DNA from: Bacteroidales bacterium WCE2008
GTDB taxonomy: Bacteria > Bacteroidota > Bacteroidia > Bacteroidales > UBA932
NCBI GenBank assembly: GCA_900167925.1
Contig: FUZM01000001.1
Coordinates: 248,001 to 312,000, forward strand
DNA: 64,000 nt
Direction of reading: 5' to 3'
The translations under genes and the position numbers were made by a program. Under the pieces are notes generated by a model, which saw nothing but the letters and a program-made list of their open reading frames with translations, made no database searches and was not told the origin of the DNA. Below, piece after piece: positions 56,582 through 64,000 of this stretch; within the stretch, counting starts at the first letter, position 1, and each line of letters opens with the position of its first letter.

Positions 56582-58384
56582 CTATTCAAGCTCTTTTTCT
56601 TCGATTATTTCGCCGTGACTCTTGGCAACGGCCTCTTTCCATATCTCGGTATATTCCGGATGCTCGATCTTTCCTGCCATATGGACTGAAAGCTCGCTAT
56701 GGATGAATGAGCCGTCTTTGTTCTGGCCTTTTACGTTGCCGTCGATATATTTGACAAGAAGGGTCTCTTCGAGCTTTTTCCACGCTTTGAACTGGTCCTG
56801 GGCCGTTTCTACGGAGTAGTTCGTCAGAAGCCTTTTGACGGCTGAGAAGTTGTCTCCTGTGTCTTCTCTTGGATTGTAGCTCTCGCCTTTCTTCTCTGCC
56901 TTGGCATTGGCCTTCTCCGCTGCCTTTGCATATATGTCCAGGGCCTTGCTGTCGATATCGCGTATTGCTTCCAGCTGCTTTTTCTCAAATGCATCGATTT
57001 TCTCGCGAACGTATGGTGCCATTATGTTATACATCCTATAGCAGTCGTTGGCGATTCGGTTGTTGGCCCAGAAAGATGAGGTCGCAGAGTATGTGATGAT
57101 ATCGCCGTTGCCTTCCTGGAAGCACCTCGGAACTTTTGTGACGTTGGTGTAGATCGGGGTGACATACGATGTCGCGGCGTCGTCTGTGCCGAACCAGAGG
57201 ATTCCTCCGATTACGTCAGGGTATGAGCCCCTGGCCTGGCCGACGAACCAGAATCCGGTCTGCTGGGTTGCGATGGCTCTTTCGTTGATGTATGTCTTGC
57301 CATTGTACTCGAAGCTCATCGGTCTCCATCTGTATGGAAGGGCGTTGCCGCCTGCGCCGATGTCCTGGGTCATGTCCATAGGAGTGCCCTCGTAGTGGTC
57401 GCGCATGATGTCGGCTACGTCTTTGACAGTCATCTTCTTGGCTGGCTGGATGAAGAGCGGGATGCGCGGGGTGCGGCTGTAGCCCATCGCATATTCGAGG
57501 AACTCGGAGGCGTCTTTGGTGACCATGCGTCCGTTCTCGTCCTCATATGAGAACCAGCCGTTGCTCATTATGTTGAAGGCGCTCCAGACTCTGGCTTCGC
57601 AGGCCCTGAGGGCGCTGAAGTCGAGCGGTGCGTATGCGTCTGCGAAGCTGAAGTCATCGTCGGCTCCGTCGAAGTAGCCTTTCTTGCGGGCGAATGAGAT
57701 TACGTCCTTGGAGTACATGCAGTTCTCCGGATCATGGAGAGGGAAAGTGGTGATGCGGGACTGGTTGGCGTGGGCGCTGACCATCCCGTCAGGGATCCTG
57801 CGGGCGACCCAGACGATGCCGCGGTTGATGTTGCGGCCGTTCTTCATGATCGTTCCCTTTCCGATGATTTCGAGGATCCAGGCCTCTTCCTTGTCGACGA
57901 TCGAGAAGGATTCGCCGCTGGAGTAGTAGCCGTATTCGTTGGCCAGGTCGGTCATGACTTTGATGGCTTCACGGGCGGTTTTGCAGCGCTCGAGGGCGAT
58001 GTAGATGAGCGAGCCGTAGTCGACGACTCCGTGCTTGTCCACAAGCTCAGGACGTCCTCCGAAGGTGGTTTCGCCGATGATGAGCTGGTGCTCGTTCATG
58101 TTTCCGACTCTCTTGTAGGTGTGGGCGACTTGCTCTATGTCTCCGAGATATCTACCTGAGTCCCAGTCGATTATCTTTCTTGTCGATCCGGCGTCCCAGT
58201 CAGCGGCGTCTTGGAAGTAAAGTTCTCCATAGAGAGCGTGCGAGTCGGCTGCGTATGATACCATGCATGAGCCGTCGGCGCTCGCGCCTTTAGTGATGAT
58301 GATGTTTGTGCATGCGTCGGTGGTGTTGGTCACCGATGCCGCCATTGATAAGGCGAGGATGCAGATAAGCGCTTTTCCTTTCAT
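56582..58384 (-). CDS. C69-family dipeptidase (PepD-like), secreted
   Basis: 600 residues. Signal peptide MKGKALICILALSMAASVTN, then ACTNIIITKGASADGSCMVS: Cys25 would be the N-terminal nucleophile after processing. Ntn-hydrolase features follow (NMNEHQLIIGETTFGG; WILEIIGKG; VSAHANQSRIT). The enzyme hydrolyses dipeptides in the periplasm. Size agrees with the usual 550-600 residues. Its promoter overlaps that of the divergent small protein. Codon use is typical for the window. Confidence 0.9.
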   Translation of the reverse strand: MKGKALICILALSMAASVTNTTDACTNIIITKGASADGSCMVSYAADSHALYGELYFQDAADWDAGSTRKIIDWDSGRYLGDIEQVAHTYKRVGNMNEHQLIIGETTFGGRPELVDKHGVVDYGSLIYIALERCKTAREAIKVMTDLANEYGYYSSGESFSIVDKEEAWILEIIGKGTIMKNGRNINRGIVWVARRIPDGMVSAHANQSRITTFPLHDPENCMYSKDVISFARKKGYFDGADDDFSFADAYAPLDFSALRACEARVWSAFNIMSNGWFSYEDENGRMVTKDASEFLEYAMGYSRTPRIPLFIQPAKKMTVKDVADIMRDHYEGTPMDMTQDIGAGGNALPYRWRPMSFEYNGKTYINERAIATQQTGFWFVGQARGSYPDVIGGILWFGTDDAATSYVTPIYTNVTKVPRCFQEGNGDIITYSATSSFWANNRIANDCYRMYNIMAPYVREKIDAFEKKQLEAIRDIDSKALDIYAKAAEKANAKAEKKGESYNPREDTGDNFSAVKRLLTNYSVETAQDQFKAWKKLEETLLVKYIDGNVKGQNKDGSFIHSELSVHMAGKIEHPEYTEIWKEAVAKSHGEIIEEKELE

Positions 58385-58401
58385 ATATTATATTTAATTC
58401 T

Positions 58402-58432
58402 TATTTTTGCGGATGTCCATTATGCAAATCTA
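58402..58432. promoter_or_regulatory. overlapping divergent promoters (dipeptidase and small secreted protein)
   Basis: Plus strand TATTTTTG at 58402-58409 and minus strand TAGATTTG at 58425-58432, both TAnnTTTG. Polymerase bound at one would hinder the other. Confidence 0.5.
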
Positions 58433-58446
58433 TGAATTTTTTTGCT

Positions 58447-58854
58447 ATGAATAAGGCCTTTTTGACTTTAATGCTCGCTTTTGCCGGCTGTTTCCTTTGT
58501 GGAATCGATGTTTGTGCCCAGGATAAGAAGGAGCCTTCCATGGAAGAGCTCGCTGCCAGGGAGGCGGACAGGCTGGCCGAGTTGCTTGACCTTGAGGATT
58601 GGCAGGTCTTTTATGTGGATTCGACTCTGCAGCATGATTATGCTGCTCTCGAAGCCGAGATCAAGACGCTGAGAGATTCCAAGGTGGAGAATCCTGACCT
58701 TTATGTGGTTGTCCAGGATAAGTGGATGGATAAGATATTCAATTCTTTCAAGACCTTTTTCAATGAGGATCAGTGGAAGAAGTATCTTAAGAGCGGGGCA
58801 GGACGTGCCGAGAAGGCTCGCGCCAAGAGGCGCAAGGCGGCAGGAGGAGAGTAG
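58447..58854 (+). CDS. small secreted protein, unknown
   Basis: 135 residues from the ATG at 58447, which begins MNKAFLTLMLAFAGCFLCG (signal peptide or lipobox-like end); an ATG five codons upstream is possible. The mature protein is helical and charged (SMEELAAREADRLAELLDLE, WQVFYVDSTLQHDYAALEAE), with WMDKIFNSFKTFFNEDQWKKYLKSGAGR near the C-terminus and a basic tail. The spacing of paired Trp/Phe helices resembles Spy/CpxP-type periplasmic proteins, but no sure match. Lies between the dipeptidase and pheS. Confidence 0.7.
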   Translation: MNKAFLTLMLAFAGCFLCGIDVCAQDKKEPSMEELAAREADRLAELLDLEDWQVFYVDSTLQHDYAALEAEIKTLRDSKVENPDLYVVVQDKWMDKIFNSFKTFFNEDQWKKYLKSGAGRAEKARAKRRKAAGGE

Positions 58855-58895
58855 GCTTTTTTTTGTAAATCAGGACAATTCTTATTTGTTTTGGT

Positions 58896-58903
58896 TATCT
58901 TTG
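58896..58903 (+). promoter_or_regulatory. -7 element of pheS
   Basis: TATCTTTG, about 20 nt before the pheS start; no -33 at the usual spacing. Confidence 0.5.
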
Positions 58904-58922
58904 CAGTTCGAAAATAATTTTG

Positions 58923-59957
58923 ATGATGAAGGAACAGATTGAACGGATAATGGCAGAGATCCAGTCTCTGCAGTGCAAGACCGAGAAAGAAGTGGAGGAG
59001 GCGAGAGTGCGTCTTCTCGGAAAGAAGGGCGAGATTACCCAGCTTTTTGATGAATTCAGGACTATCGCGCCGGAGCTCAAGAGGGAGTTCGGCCAGAAGC
59101 TGAATGTCCTCAAGAAGGAGGCTACGGCCAAGATCGACGAGCTCAAGGCTGCCGCCGGCACTTCGTCTGCCGCCGGTTCGTCCGAGGACGCCACCATGCC
59201 TGGAGATATCTATACTCTTGGTTCCCGTCACCCTGTTTCAATCGCCCGCGAGGAGATCGTCGGTATCTTCCGCAAGTTCGGCTACGATGTCGCCGAGGGC
59301 CCTGAGGTCGAGGATGACTATCATGTCTTCGAGGCTCTGAACTTCCCTCCGAACCATCCGGCCAGGGACATGCAGGATACATTCTTCGTCTCTACCGGTC
59401 ATGTCAATCCGCTTCTCCTTAGGACTCATACTTCTTCCGTGCAGGTTCGCGCGATGGAGTCCATGAAGCTTCCAATCAGGATTGTCTGCCCGGGCCGTGT
59501 GTTCCGCAACGAGGCTATCTCAGCCCGCGCGCATTGCATCTTCCATCAGATCGAGGGTCTCTATATCGACGAGAATGTCACTTTCGCAGACCTTAAGCAG
59601 GCTATCCTTCTTTTCGCGCGCGAAATGTTCGGTCCGGACGCCCAGATCCGTATGCGTCCGTCTTACTTCCCGTTCACCGAGCCTTCTGCCGAGGTTGACG
59701 TGAGCTGCAACATTTGCCATGGCAAGGGCTGCAACATCTGCAAGGGTACCGGCTGGCTTGAGATTCTCGGCTGCGGCATGGTCGATCCTAACGTGCTCGA
59801 GGCTTCCGGCATCGACAGCAAGAAGTACAGCGGCTTCGCTTTCGGTATGGGTATCGAGCGTATCGCGATGCTCAAGTGGCAGGTTAATGACCTCCGCCAC
59901 TACTTCGAGAACGACATGCGCTTCCTCCGCGAGTTCTCGACTTGCGTGGAAGTCTAG
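58923..59957 (+). CDS. pheS: phenylalanyl-tRNA synthetase alpha subunit
   Basis: 344 residues; start ATG at 58923 or three bases later (ATGATG); the upstream TTG is not needed. N-terminal coiled coil (about 1-85), then the class II core: HPVSIAREEIVGIFRKFGYDV, motif 2 GRVFRNEAISARAHCIFHQIEG, and motif 3 FGMGIERIAMLKW. A cysteine cluster CNICHGKGCNICKGTGW is present, as in many bacterial PheS. Charges tRNA-Phe as an alpha2beta2 enzyme; pheT is not adjacent here, which is usual in Bacteroidota. Confidence 0.95.
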   Translation: MMKEQIERIMAEIQSLQCKTEKEVEEARVRLLGKKGEITQLFDEFRTIAPELKREFGQKLNVLKKEATAKIDELKAAAGTSSAAGSSEDATMPGDIYTLGSRHPVSIAREEIVGIFRKFGYDVAEGPEVEDDYHVFEALNFPPNHPARDMQDTFFVSTGHVNPLLLRTHTSSVQVRAMESMKLPIRIVCPGRVFRNEAISARAHCIFHQIEGLYIDENVTFADLKQAILLFAREMFGPDAQIRMRPSYFPFTEPSAEVDVSCNICHGKGCNICKGTGWLEILGCGMVDPNVLEASGIDSKKYSGFAFGMGIERIAMLKWQVNDLRHYFENDMRFLREFSTCVEV

Positions 59958-59994
59958 CTCTTTTTGGGTGGAAGTGTAAATTTCTAAAAAAAAA

Positions 59995-60025
59995 TTTGCA
60001 CGTAAAGAAAATTTACGTACCTTTG
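59995..60025 (+). promoter_or_regulatory. tRNA-Gly promoter
   Basis: -33 TTTG at 59995-59998, 19-bp spacer, -7 TACCTTTG at 60018-60025: an almost ideal Bacteroidota housekeeping promoter. Confidence 0.8.
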
Positions 60026-60057
60026 CAATCCCGAAACACCAAACCGGGATTTTTAAT

Positions 60058-60130
<73 letters not shown>

Positions 60131-60132
60131 CT

Positions 60133-60172
60133 AAACAATGAAGGACAGCCTTATGGTTGTCCTTCATTGTTT
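60133..60172 (+). terminator. tRNA-Gly terminator
   Basis: AAACAATGAAGGACAGCC, loop TTAT, GGTTGTCCTTCATTGTTT: an 18-bp stem with one G-T pair starting two bases after the tRNA. Confidence 0.85.
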
Positions 60173-60210
60173 ATTTCTGGACGGTGCCCGGACGAGCGAC
60201 CCCGAAGCCC

Positions 60211-60245
60211 CCCGAGGGGCAGCCTCGGGCTCAAGTCTCGTTTTT
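60211..60245 (+). terminator. second hairpin with a tRNA-tail-like string
   Basis: CCCGAGG, loop GGCAG, CCTCGGG, then TCAAGTCTCGTTTTT. The string after the stem matches the T-arm end of the tRNA just upstream at 13 of 14 bases. Confidence 0.5.
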
Positions 60246-60259
60246 GTTATGCCTTTTTT

Positions 60260-60629
60260 CTTTTCGGCCGATGAGGGTGCAAGGATGTGCCACAGAGAGC
60301 CGTGCAGGGCATACTTCTGCACCCTTAACCCTGTTTTTCAGCCGTTGAGGGTGCAAAGAAGTGCCACAGAGGGCAGTACGGGGCATACCGCTGCACCCTC
60401 AACACTGTTTTTCGGCAGATGAGGGTGCAAGGATGTGCCACAGAGTGCAGAGCAGGGCATACTCCTGCACCCTCAACACCGTTTTTCAGCCAGTGAGGGT
60501 GCAAGGATGTGCCGCAGAGAGCAGTACGGGGCATACTGCTGCACCCTTAACCAGTTATTTCGGCCGGTGAGGGGGCAAGGAAGTGCCGCAGAGGGCAGTG
60601 CCGGGCATACCGTTGCACCCTTAACCGTT
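60260..60629. repeat. five tandem 74-bp repeats with nested inverted repeats
   Basis: Five consecutive units of exactly 74 bp (starts 60260, 60334, 60408, 60482, 60556). Each has GAGGGTGCA near the left and TGCACCCT(C/T) near the right, which pair as a 9-bp stem; inside are GTGCC and GGGCAT that can form a second stem. Variants are mostly single substitutions. The period is not a multiple of three, so the run is not coding. No spacers, so not CRISPR. Confidence 0.9.
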
Positions 60630-60652
60630 TATTCTAACAAGGGAAAAATTGC

Positions 60653-60660
60653 TATATTTG
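60653..60660 (+). promoter_or_regulatory. -7 element after the repeat array
   Basis: TATATTTG, about 22 nt before the ATG at 60682. It also rules out an upstream in-frame TTG as the start. Confidence 0.5.
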
Positions 60661-60681
60661 GTAGACAAAACGGAAAATGAT

Positions 60682-61161
60682 ATGACAGAAAATGCGGATG
60701 TGAAGAAATCAATTAAACTCGAACTGCCGAAGAATCCCGAATTGCTGGAAAGATGGTGTATGTCCATTATAGATTTTCTGGGAGAGGATGGGTCGTTTTG
60801 GCGAGGGATCGTTCGAGAAGCCTGTGACGTGAACTGGAAATTCAAATATAAACTGCAGGCACGAAAAGAATTGCTACATGACATAAATGAATATGTCTTG
60901 GAGTTTCCTCAACCTCTTTTGCACATGCTGAATCTTAAGCTTCGTCAGGAATTCGGATTCGATCTGAACGATTTCTCCAATCGGAATAATAGGCGCATTC
61001 AAAACATCTTGAAGAGAGGCGTTATCCGCAACGAGGAGGAATACAGGCTGGTATTTGATAAAGTGGAAGAAATATACGCCGATGACAGCCAGGAGCAATT
61101 GGTTGATCAGCTTAATGAGCTTCTGGCCGCTTTTGATAACTGCAAATCAAAGAAAAAATAA
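60682..61161 (+). CDS. hypothetical helical protein
   Basis: 159 residues, no signal peptide or membrane segment. Mostly charged helices: SIKLELPKNPELLERWCMSI, GSFWRGIVREACDVNWKFKY, LRQEFGFDLNDFSNRNNRRI, EYRLVFDKVEEIYADDS. Ends in a Lys-rich tail. I do not recognise the family. The start was chosen because the -7 element lies immediately upstream. Its promoter borders the 74-bp repeat array, and base composition is lower in GC than the neighbouring housekeeping genes, so an acquired gene is possible. Confidence 0.65.
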   Translation: MTENADVKKSIKLELPKNPELLERWCMSIIDFLGEDGSFWRGIVREACDVNWKFKYKLQARKELLHDINEYVLEFPQPLLHMLNLKLRQEFGFDLNDFSNRNNRRIQNILKRGVIRNEEEYRLVFDKVEEIYADDSQEQLVDQLNELLAAFDNCKSKKK

Positions 61162-61214
61162 AGCGAGGTTTATTGATTTTTTGTAAAAATTTATTGTCTT
61201 TCGATAAATACGAT

Positions 61215-61222
61215 TATCTTTG
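61215..61222 (+). promoter_or_regulatory. -7 element of the following lipoprotein gene
   Basis: TATCTTTG ten bases before the ATG at 61233, with TTG 18 bp further upstream; near-leaderless transcript. Confidence 0.5.
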
Positions 61223-61232
61223 TGTTGAAAAC

Positions 61233-61781
61233 ATGAAACATCTAATAATCATTCTTACAGCAATGGGACTTTTCACATCCTTATTCGCCTGTGGCCAAAA
61301 GGCACAGGTGACCATGAACCAACTTGTCAAAGATGAAAGTACTACCGGAACAAGAGTCATAGTTGCGGAAATGACCGAAACTGAAATCACGCGAGCCGTC
61401 AATGACTTCATGGTGATTAATGAGAACAATCACCCCGTCAGGCCTTCCGTCAAGCAATCCGGCGACCGGTTCATCCTTCAGCTCCCGGACTCGACGCCTT
61501 ATGACCTGTTCTGCTATTGGGTAAACTATATCGTCTATTCCAATAAGGACAAGCGTTACAACAACAATGTCCTGGGATGGTTTGAGGTCGGCGCCGATGC
61601 CGCCGGCACATGGGCGCAGTTCGCCGGCCAGAAACTGATGTTCTTTGTTCCCGAGTCGGACGATGAGTTTGACAATGTCTATTTCACTACTGAGGATAAT
61701 CGATGCTTCAAGCAGGAATTTGGCTGGAAAGCAAAGCTGAAACCGCAGAGCCAGGTGCTGAAGGAATACATCGCCCTTTAG
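61233..61781 (+). CDS. uncharacterised lipoprotein
   Basis: 182 residues from the ATG at 61233; an open frame upstream crosses the promoter and is not used. Signal MKHLIIILTAMGLFTSLFAC with lipobox-like LFAC. The body mixes strands and helices: TRVIVAEMTETEITRAVNDF, SGDRFILQLPDSTPYDLFCYWVNY, VLGWFEVGADAAGTWAQFAG, QKLMFFVPESDDEFDNVYF. No family recognised. It stands alone, and faces the next minus-strand gene tail to tail with a 26-nt gap. Confidence 0.7.
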   Translation: MKHLIIILTAMGLFTSLFACGQKAQVTMNQLVKDESTTGTRVIVAEMTETEITRAVNDFMVINENNHPVRPSVKQSGDRFILQLPDSTPYDLFCYWVNYIVYSNKDKRYNNNVLGWFEVGADAAGTWAQFAGQKLMFFVPESDDEFDNVYFTTEDNRCFKQEFGWKAKLKPQSQVLKEYIAL

Positions 61782-61807
61782 CTGTCTTAGCCTTTCCTTA
61801 CCGGCGC

Positions 61808-62365
61808 TCAGCAGGCGTTGAAAGAATAGAAGATTTCTGTGATTAGTCCGTCAGGGCCCATCTTAAAGAGGGTAATCAGGTCGGACCTCATGTCATCGTC
61901 CCAGAAATGAAACACATTCGGATCATTCTCAGAGCGTTCTACCCTGATGCTCTCTTTTTTCGGCTGCGCAGGAGCACTGCCGACACGCAGACCTCCCTCG
62001 AACCAATCCATTGCAGCGGGAAATCTGGAGGATACCAGCGTGAATCCTTCCAGACAGCCGTTCTCAAAGGTAATCTCGTCTCCGCTGTCTAGCGTCACGA
62101 TAAGATAATGCAAGCCTGTGCAGGCTCCGTAGCACTCCTCATATTTCTCAATCTTGCCAAATTTATTCTCGATGCTTTTGAGAGCCAGCGCCCTTCCCTC
62201 TGGAGTCAGCAACGGTGCGTCCTCGGGGATGTCAAGCCCTTCATATTTCGGAAGATTCGTGACGAAAACAGTGTCACCATAGTTTACCAGATCGAGATCC
62301 TGGGCAATAGCCGTCATTCCTCCGGACAGAAGAAGAAATGCGAAAAGAATGAGAGTGCGTTTCAT
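61808..62365 (-). CDS. secreted hypothetical protein
   Basis: 185 residues with the signal peptide MKRTLILFAFLLLSGGMTAIAQ. Beta-rich domain: YGDTVFVTNLPKYEGLDIPE, LHYLIVTLDSGDEITFENG, CLEGFTLVSSRFPAAMDWFE, FHFWDDDMRSDLITLFKMGP. Two internal cysteines (ECYGACTG) and a C-terminal Cys (SFNAC) could pair. No family recognised. Lies 70 nt after the GH115 gene on the same strand without its own clear promoter. Confidence 0.65.
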   Translation of the reverse strand: MKRTLILFAFLLLSGGMTAIAQDLDLVNYGDTVFVTNLPKYEGLDIPEDAPLLTPEGRALALKSIENKFGKIEKYEECYGACTGLHYLIVTLDSGDEITFENGCLEGFTLVSSRFPAAMDWFEGGLRVGSAPAQPKKESIRVERSENDPNVFHFWDDDMRSDLITLFKMGPDGLITEIFYSFNAC

Positions 62366-62435
62366 ATGATATGTGTTATTATTTCGTGGACTCTTAGAAC
62401 AACATGTATACCAATACGACGGTTTACATGAGAAA

Positions 62436-64000
62436 TTAATGAATGATCCTTATCTCCTGAATCACTACGCCCGGGTCTGGGAGATAAATCCGGAGCTTGT
62501 GCCTTCCTCCCTCTGCCAGCCTGACGACCCTCTTCGAATAGCCCTGCAGCACATTCTTCCTCCATTCGGCCGTAAAATCCTCCGCATGGATCGAGAACAC
62601 CTGCAGCTCGCCGCCGTCAATCCTTACAGCATATCTGGCGTTGCGTCCCTCATAGACATGAAGCGTCGGCAGCGTTCGGATCTCGATGACTTTCTCCCCG
62701 GCCCCCGACTCTATTTCATACTCCACGAACGGCGCATCTTCCGGCCGTACGCAGCAGGACGTATCAAACGGCTGGATCAGCACCCCGTCCGAGAATCCCA
62801 GTCCCCTGACCACGCTGATCCGTCCCTTGCCTTCATTCTTCGCACGGCGGAACGCCCTTGCGGGAATAATCTGCTCCGGAGCATCCATATTGTCGGAATA
62901 ATACCAGTGGTAAGGACGCCAGCAGAAGAAATGGGACCATTTCCCGTCCAGCAGATCCTCATTATATTTCCGGGTCCAGCTGTCCAGCTCATGATAGGCA
63001 TTTTCGACCTCCCGCGCATCCTCAAGGGCGGAATCGTCGCCCCTTGAGGCGCGGACCATGCTGCGCCGGGACAGAAGCTGGTAACGGTTCAGCAGGGAAG
63101 CCCCGCGGACAGGGTACAGAAGCAGCTCGAAGTAAGCCGGCTTGAGGTAATCCGGTATGCTCTTCTCAAGCTGCCGCGCCCTGTCTTCAGCCGCCCGCCA
63201 CTCCTCTATGCGCCCATTGACATCATCCTCGGTGTAATCGACGAACCATACGTGGGAGTCCTTGCCCGAGGCCATGAGCCTGTAATAGCAAAGCTGTATG
63301 TCCGCCATCTCCTTTCCGGCCTCCTCCCCGAAAATATCCGAAAACCATTCTTCTGAATACTTCCAGGCCTTTTCCGGAGCCCATCTGTCTATGTCCCAGG
63401 CCAGGTCCATCGCAAAGGATATCTCCTTTTCCGCCGGCTTGATGTCGCCGACGTTGAACACCCATATCTTCCTCGCCCCGAAGGCATAGGCCTTGGTAAG
63501 CTCTGTGGAAATAAACGCAGGGGACAGAGGGCTGAGCCAGATCCATGATGCCGGATCCCCATGGTAGGAAAGATGGTAGTATATGCCGGCGCCGCCGCTG
63601 CGTTCCCGCTCCTGCGGGTTCGAGAGGTTGCGCGTGTAGCCATGTTTGTCGTCCGACCAGAGCAGGGTGACGTCGTCAGGGACCTCCAGGCCGTTGTGAT
63701 AAGCCTCCAGGACCTCTTCGTATGTACATAAGACCTGAGGAATATCCTCCACGGCCCCGCCGGCGTTGCGGCGGATAATGTCGCGCTGGTCCTGTATCGC
63801 CTGCTGCATCAGCCTGACCCTTTCCTCGGTAGTCCCGGCCCCCTCCATCGGATAGTCGTGGATGCCGCGAAGCCCGAGGGTATAGATATTCTCGTAACGC
63901 CCGTTCGCCTTCACCCTTTCTTCCCAGTAGCGGACCATATTTTCCCGGTTGGTGACATAGTTGAAATCACCCCAGGTCCCGGCGTTCTTCCATTCATCCT
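62436..64000 (-). CDS. glycoside hydrolase family 115 (alpha-glucuronidase type), 5' end outside window
   Basis: At least 520 residues. The frame continues to the right edge of the window (DEWKNAGTWGDFNYVTNREN precedes the first internal Met), so the true start is outside. GH115 features: ENIYTLGLRGIHDYPMEG, LLWSDDKHGYTRNLSNPQER, GGAGIYYHLSYHGDPASWIW, RKIWVFNVGDIKPAEKEISF. The family removes 4-O-methyl-glucuronic acid from xylan side chains. The C-terminal half is a helical and sandwich domain. Suggests xylan or related polysaccharide use, but no SusCD pair is in the window. Confidence 0.9.
   Translation of the reverse strand, partial: DEWKNAGTWGDFNYVTNRENMVRYWEERVKANGRYENIYTLGLRGIHDYPMEGAGTTEERVRLMQQAIQDQRDIIRRNAGGAVEDIPQVLCTYEEVLEAYHNGLEVPDDVTLLWSDDKHGYTRNLSNPQERERSGGAGIYYHLSYHGDPASWIWLSPLSPAFISTELTKAYAFGARKIWVFNVGDIKPAEKEISFAMDLAWDIDRWAPEKAWKYSEEWFSDIFGEEAGKEMADIQLCYYRLMASGKDSHVWFVDYTEDDVNGRIEEWRAAEDRARQLEKSIPDYLKPAYFELLLYPVRGASLLNRYQLLSRRSMVRASRGDDSALEDAREVENAYHELDSWTRKYNEDLLDGKWSHFFCWRPYHWYYSDNMDAPEQIIPARAFRRAKNEGKGRISVVRGLGFSDGVLIQPFDTSCCVRPEDAPFVEYEIESGAGEKVIEIRTLPTLHVYEGRNARYAVRIDGGELQVFSIHAEDFTAEWRKNVLQGYSKRVVRLAEGGRHKLRIYLPDPGVVIQEIRIIH

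Noticed and set aside
60260..60629. CRISPR array
   Set aside because: Units are directly adjacent with no unique spacers, and no cas genes are present.
60138..60680. Short open frames running through the 74-bp repeats
   Set aside because: The 74-bp period shifts frame at every unit, and the frames have no ribosome site or promoter.

Overview
The window looks like a chromosome segment of a Bacteroidales bacterium (phylum Bacteroidota). The signs are the promoter -7 element TAnnTTTG in front of many genes, outer-membrane receptors with carboxypeptidase-regulatory N-termini, a GLPGLI-family protein, Bacteroidota-type LptE next to SecG, a DKNYY-repeat protein, a GH115 glycosidase and many short lipoproteins. 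I cannot name a genus from this sequence alone.

Layout. 0-3.2 kb: the 3' end of a helicase/nuclease, a trio of small membrane proteins (DUF2752, CD225-like, TM2) and two tandem lipocalin-like lipoproteins. 3.3-9.5 kb: a DKNYY-repeat protein with a histidine-rich insert behind a textbook sigma-54 promoter, a kelch/BIG2 lipoprotein, a lytic transglycosylase pair and a tandem-NBD ABC ATPase. 9.0-13.1 kb: a minus-strand operon with a shortened nitroreductase lipoprotein, a membrane LytTR regulator, a TonB-dependent receptor and a small secreted protein.

13.7-28.2 kb (plus strand): the most unusual region. Five small cysteine-rich secreted peptides share a CTGP-like motif and alternate with three six-bladed beta-propeller lipoproteins. 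They run without real gaps into a CxxC thioredoxin-like lipoprotein and a TolC/MFP/RND/RND exporter. 28.2-41.0 kb (minus strand): a MacB-type ABC export operon (TolC, adaptor, ATPase, three FtsX permeases). Upstream of it, and on the same strand, lie a histidine kinase and an NtrC-type sigma-54 activator. A near-consensus sigma-54 promoter with a TGTAAA dyad about 70 bp upstream precedes the ABC operon, and the same arrangement recurs at 13.5 kb.

41.2-46.4 kb: an AT-rich cassette with a double-glycine-leader peptide, a C39-like/VKOR/thioredoxin fusion, a GLPGLI protein and an outer-membrane barrel. Its leader carries a 24-nt motif that is also found before two of the peptide loci at 14.9 and 16.7 kb. 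46.4-60.1 kb: mostly housekeeping genes: a TonB receptor, an OmpA/TPR lipoprotein, a sigma-54 activator, LptE, a TPR protein, SecG, an N-domain-less ClpB, a DUF234 ATPase, a C69 dipeptidase, PheS and tRNA-Gly(GCC). 60.2-64 kb: five exact-length 74-bp tandem repeats with nested dyads, three hypothetical genes and the 3' part of a GH115 gene running off the right edge.

How the parts may work together (inference): the 13.7-28.2 kb and 41.2-46.4 kb loci both pair secreted cysteine-containing peptides with envelope disulfide chemistry and outer-membrane machinery, and they share a 5' leader element. They may belong to one peptide maturation/export programme.
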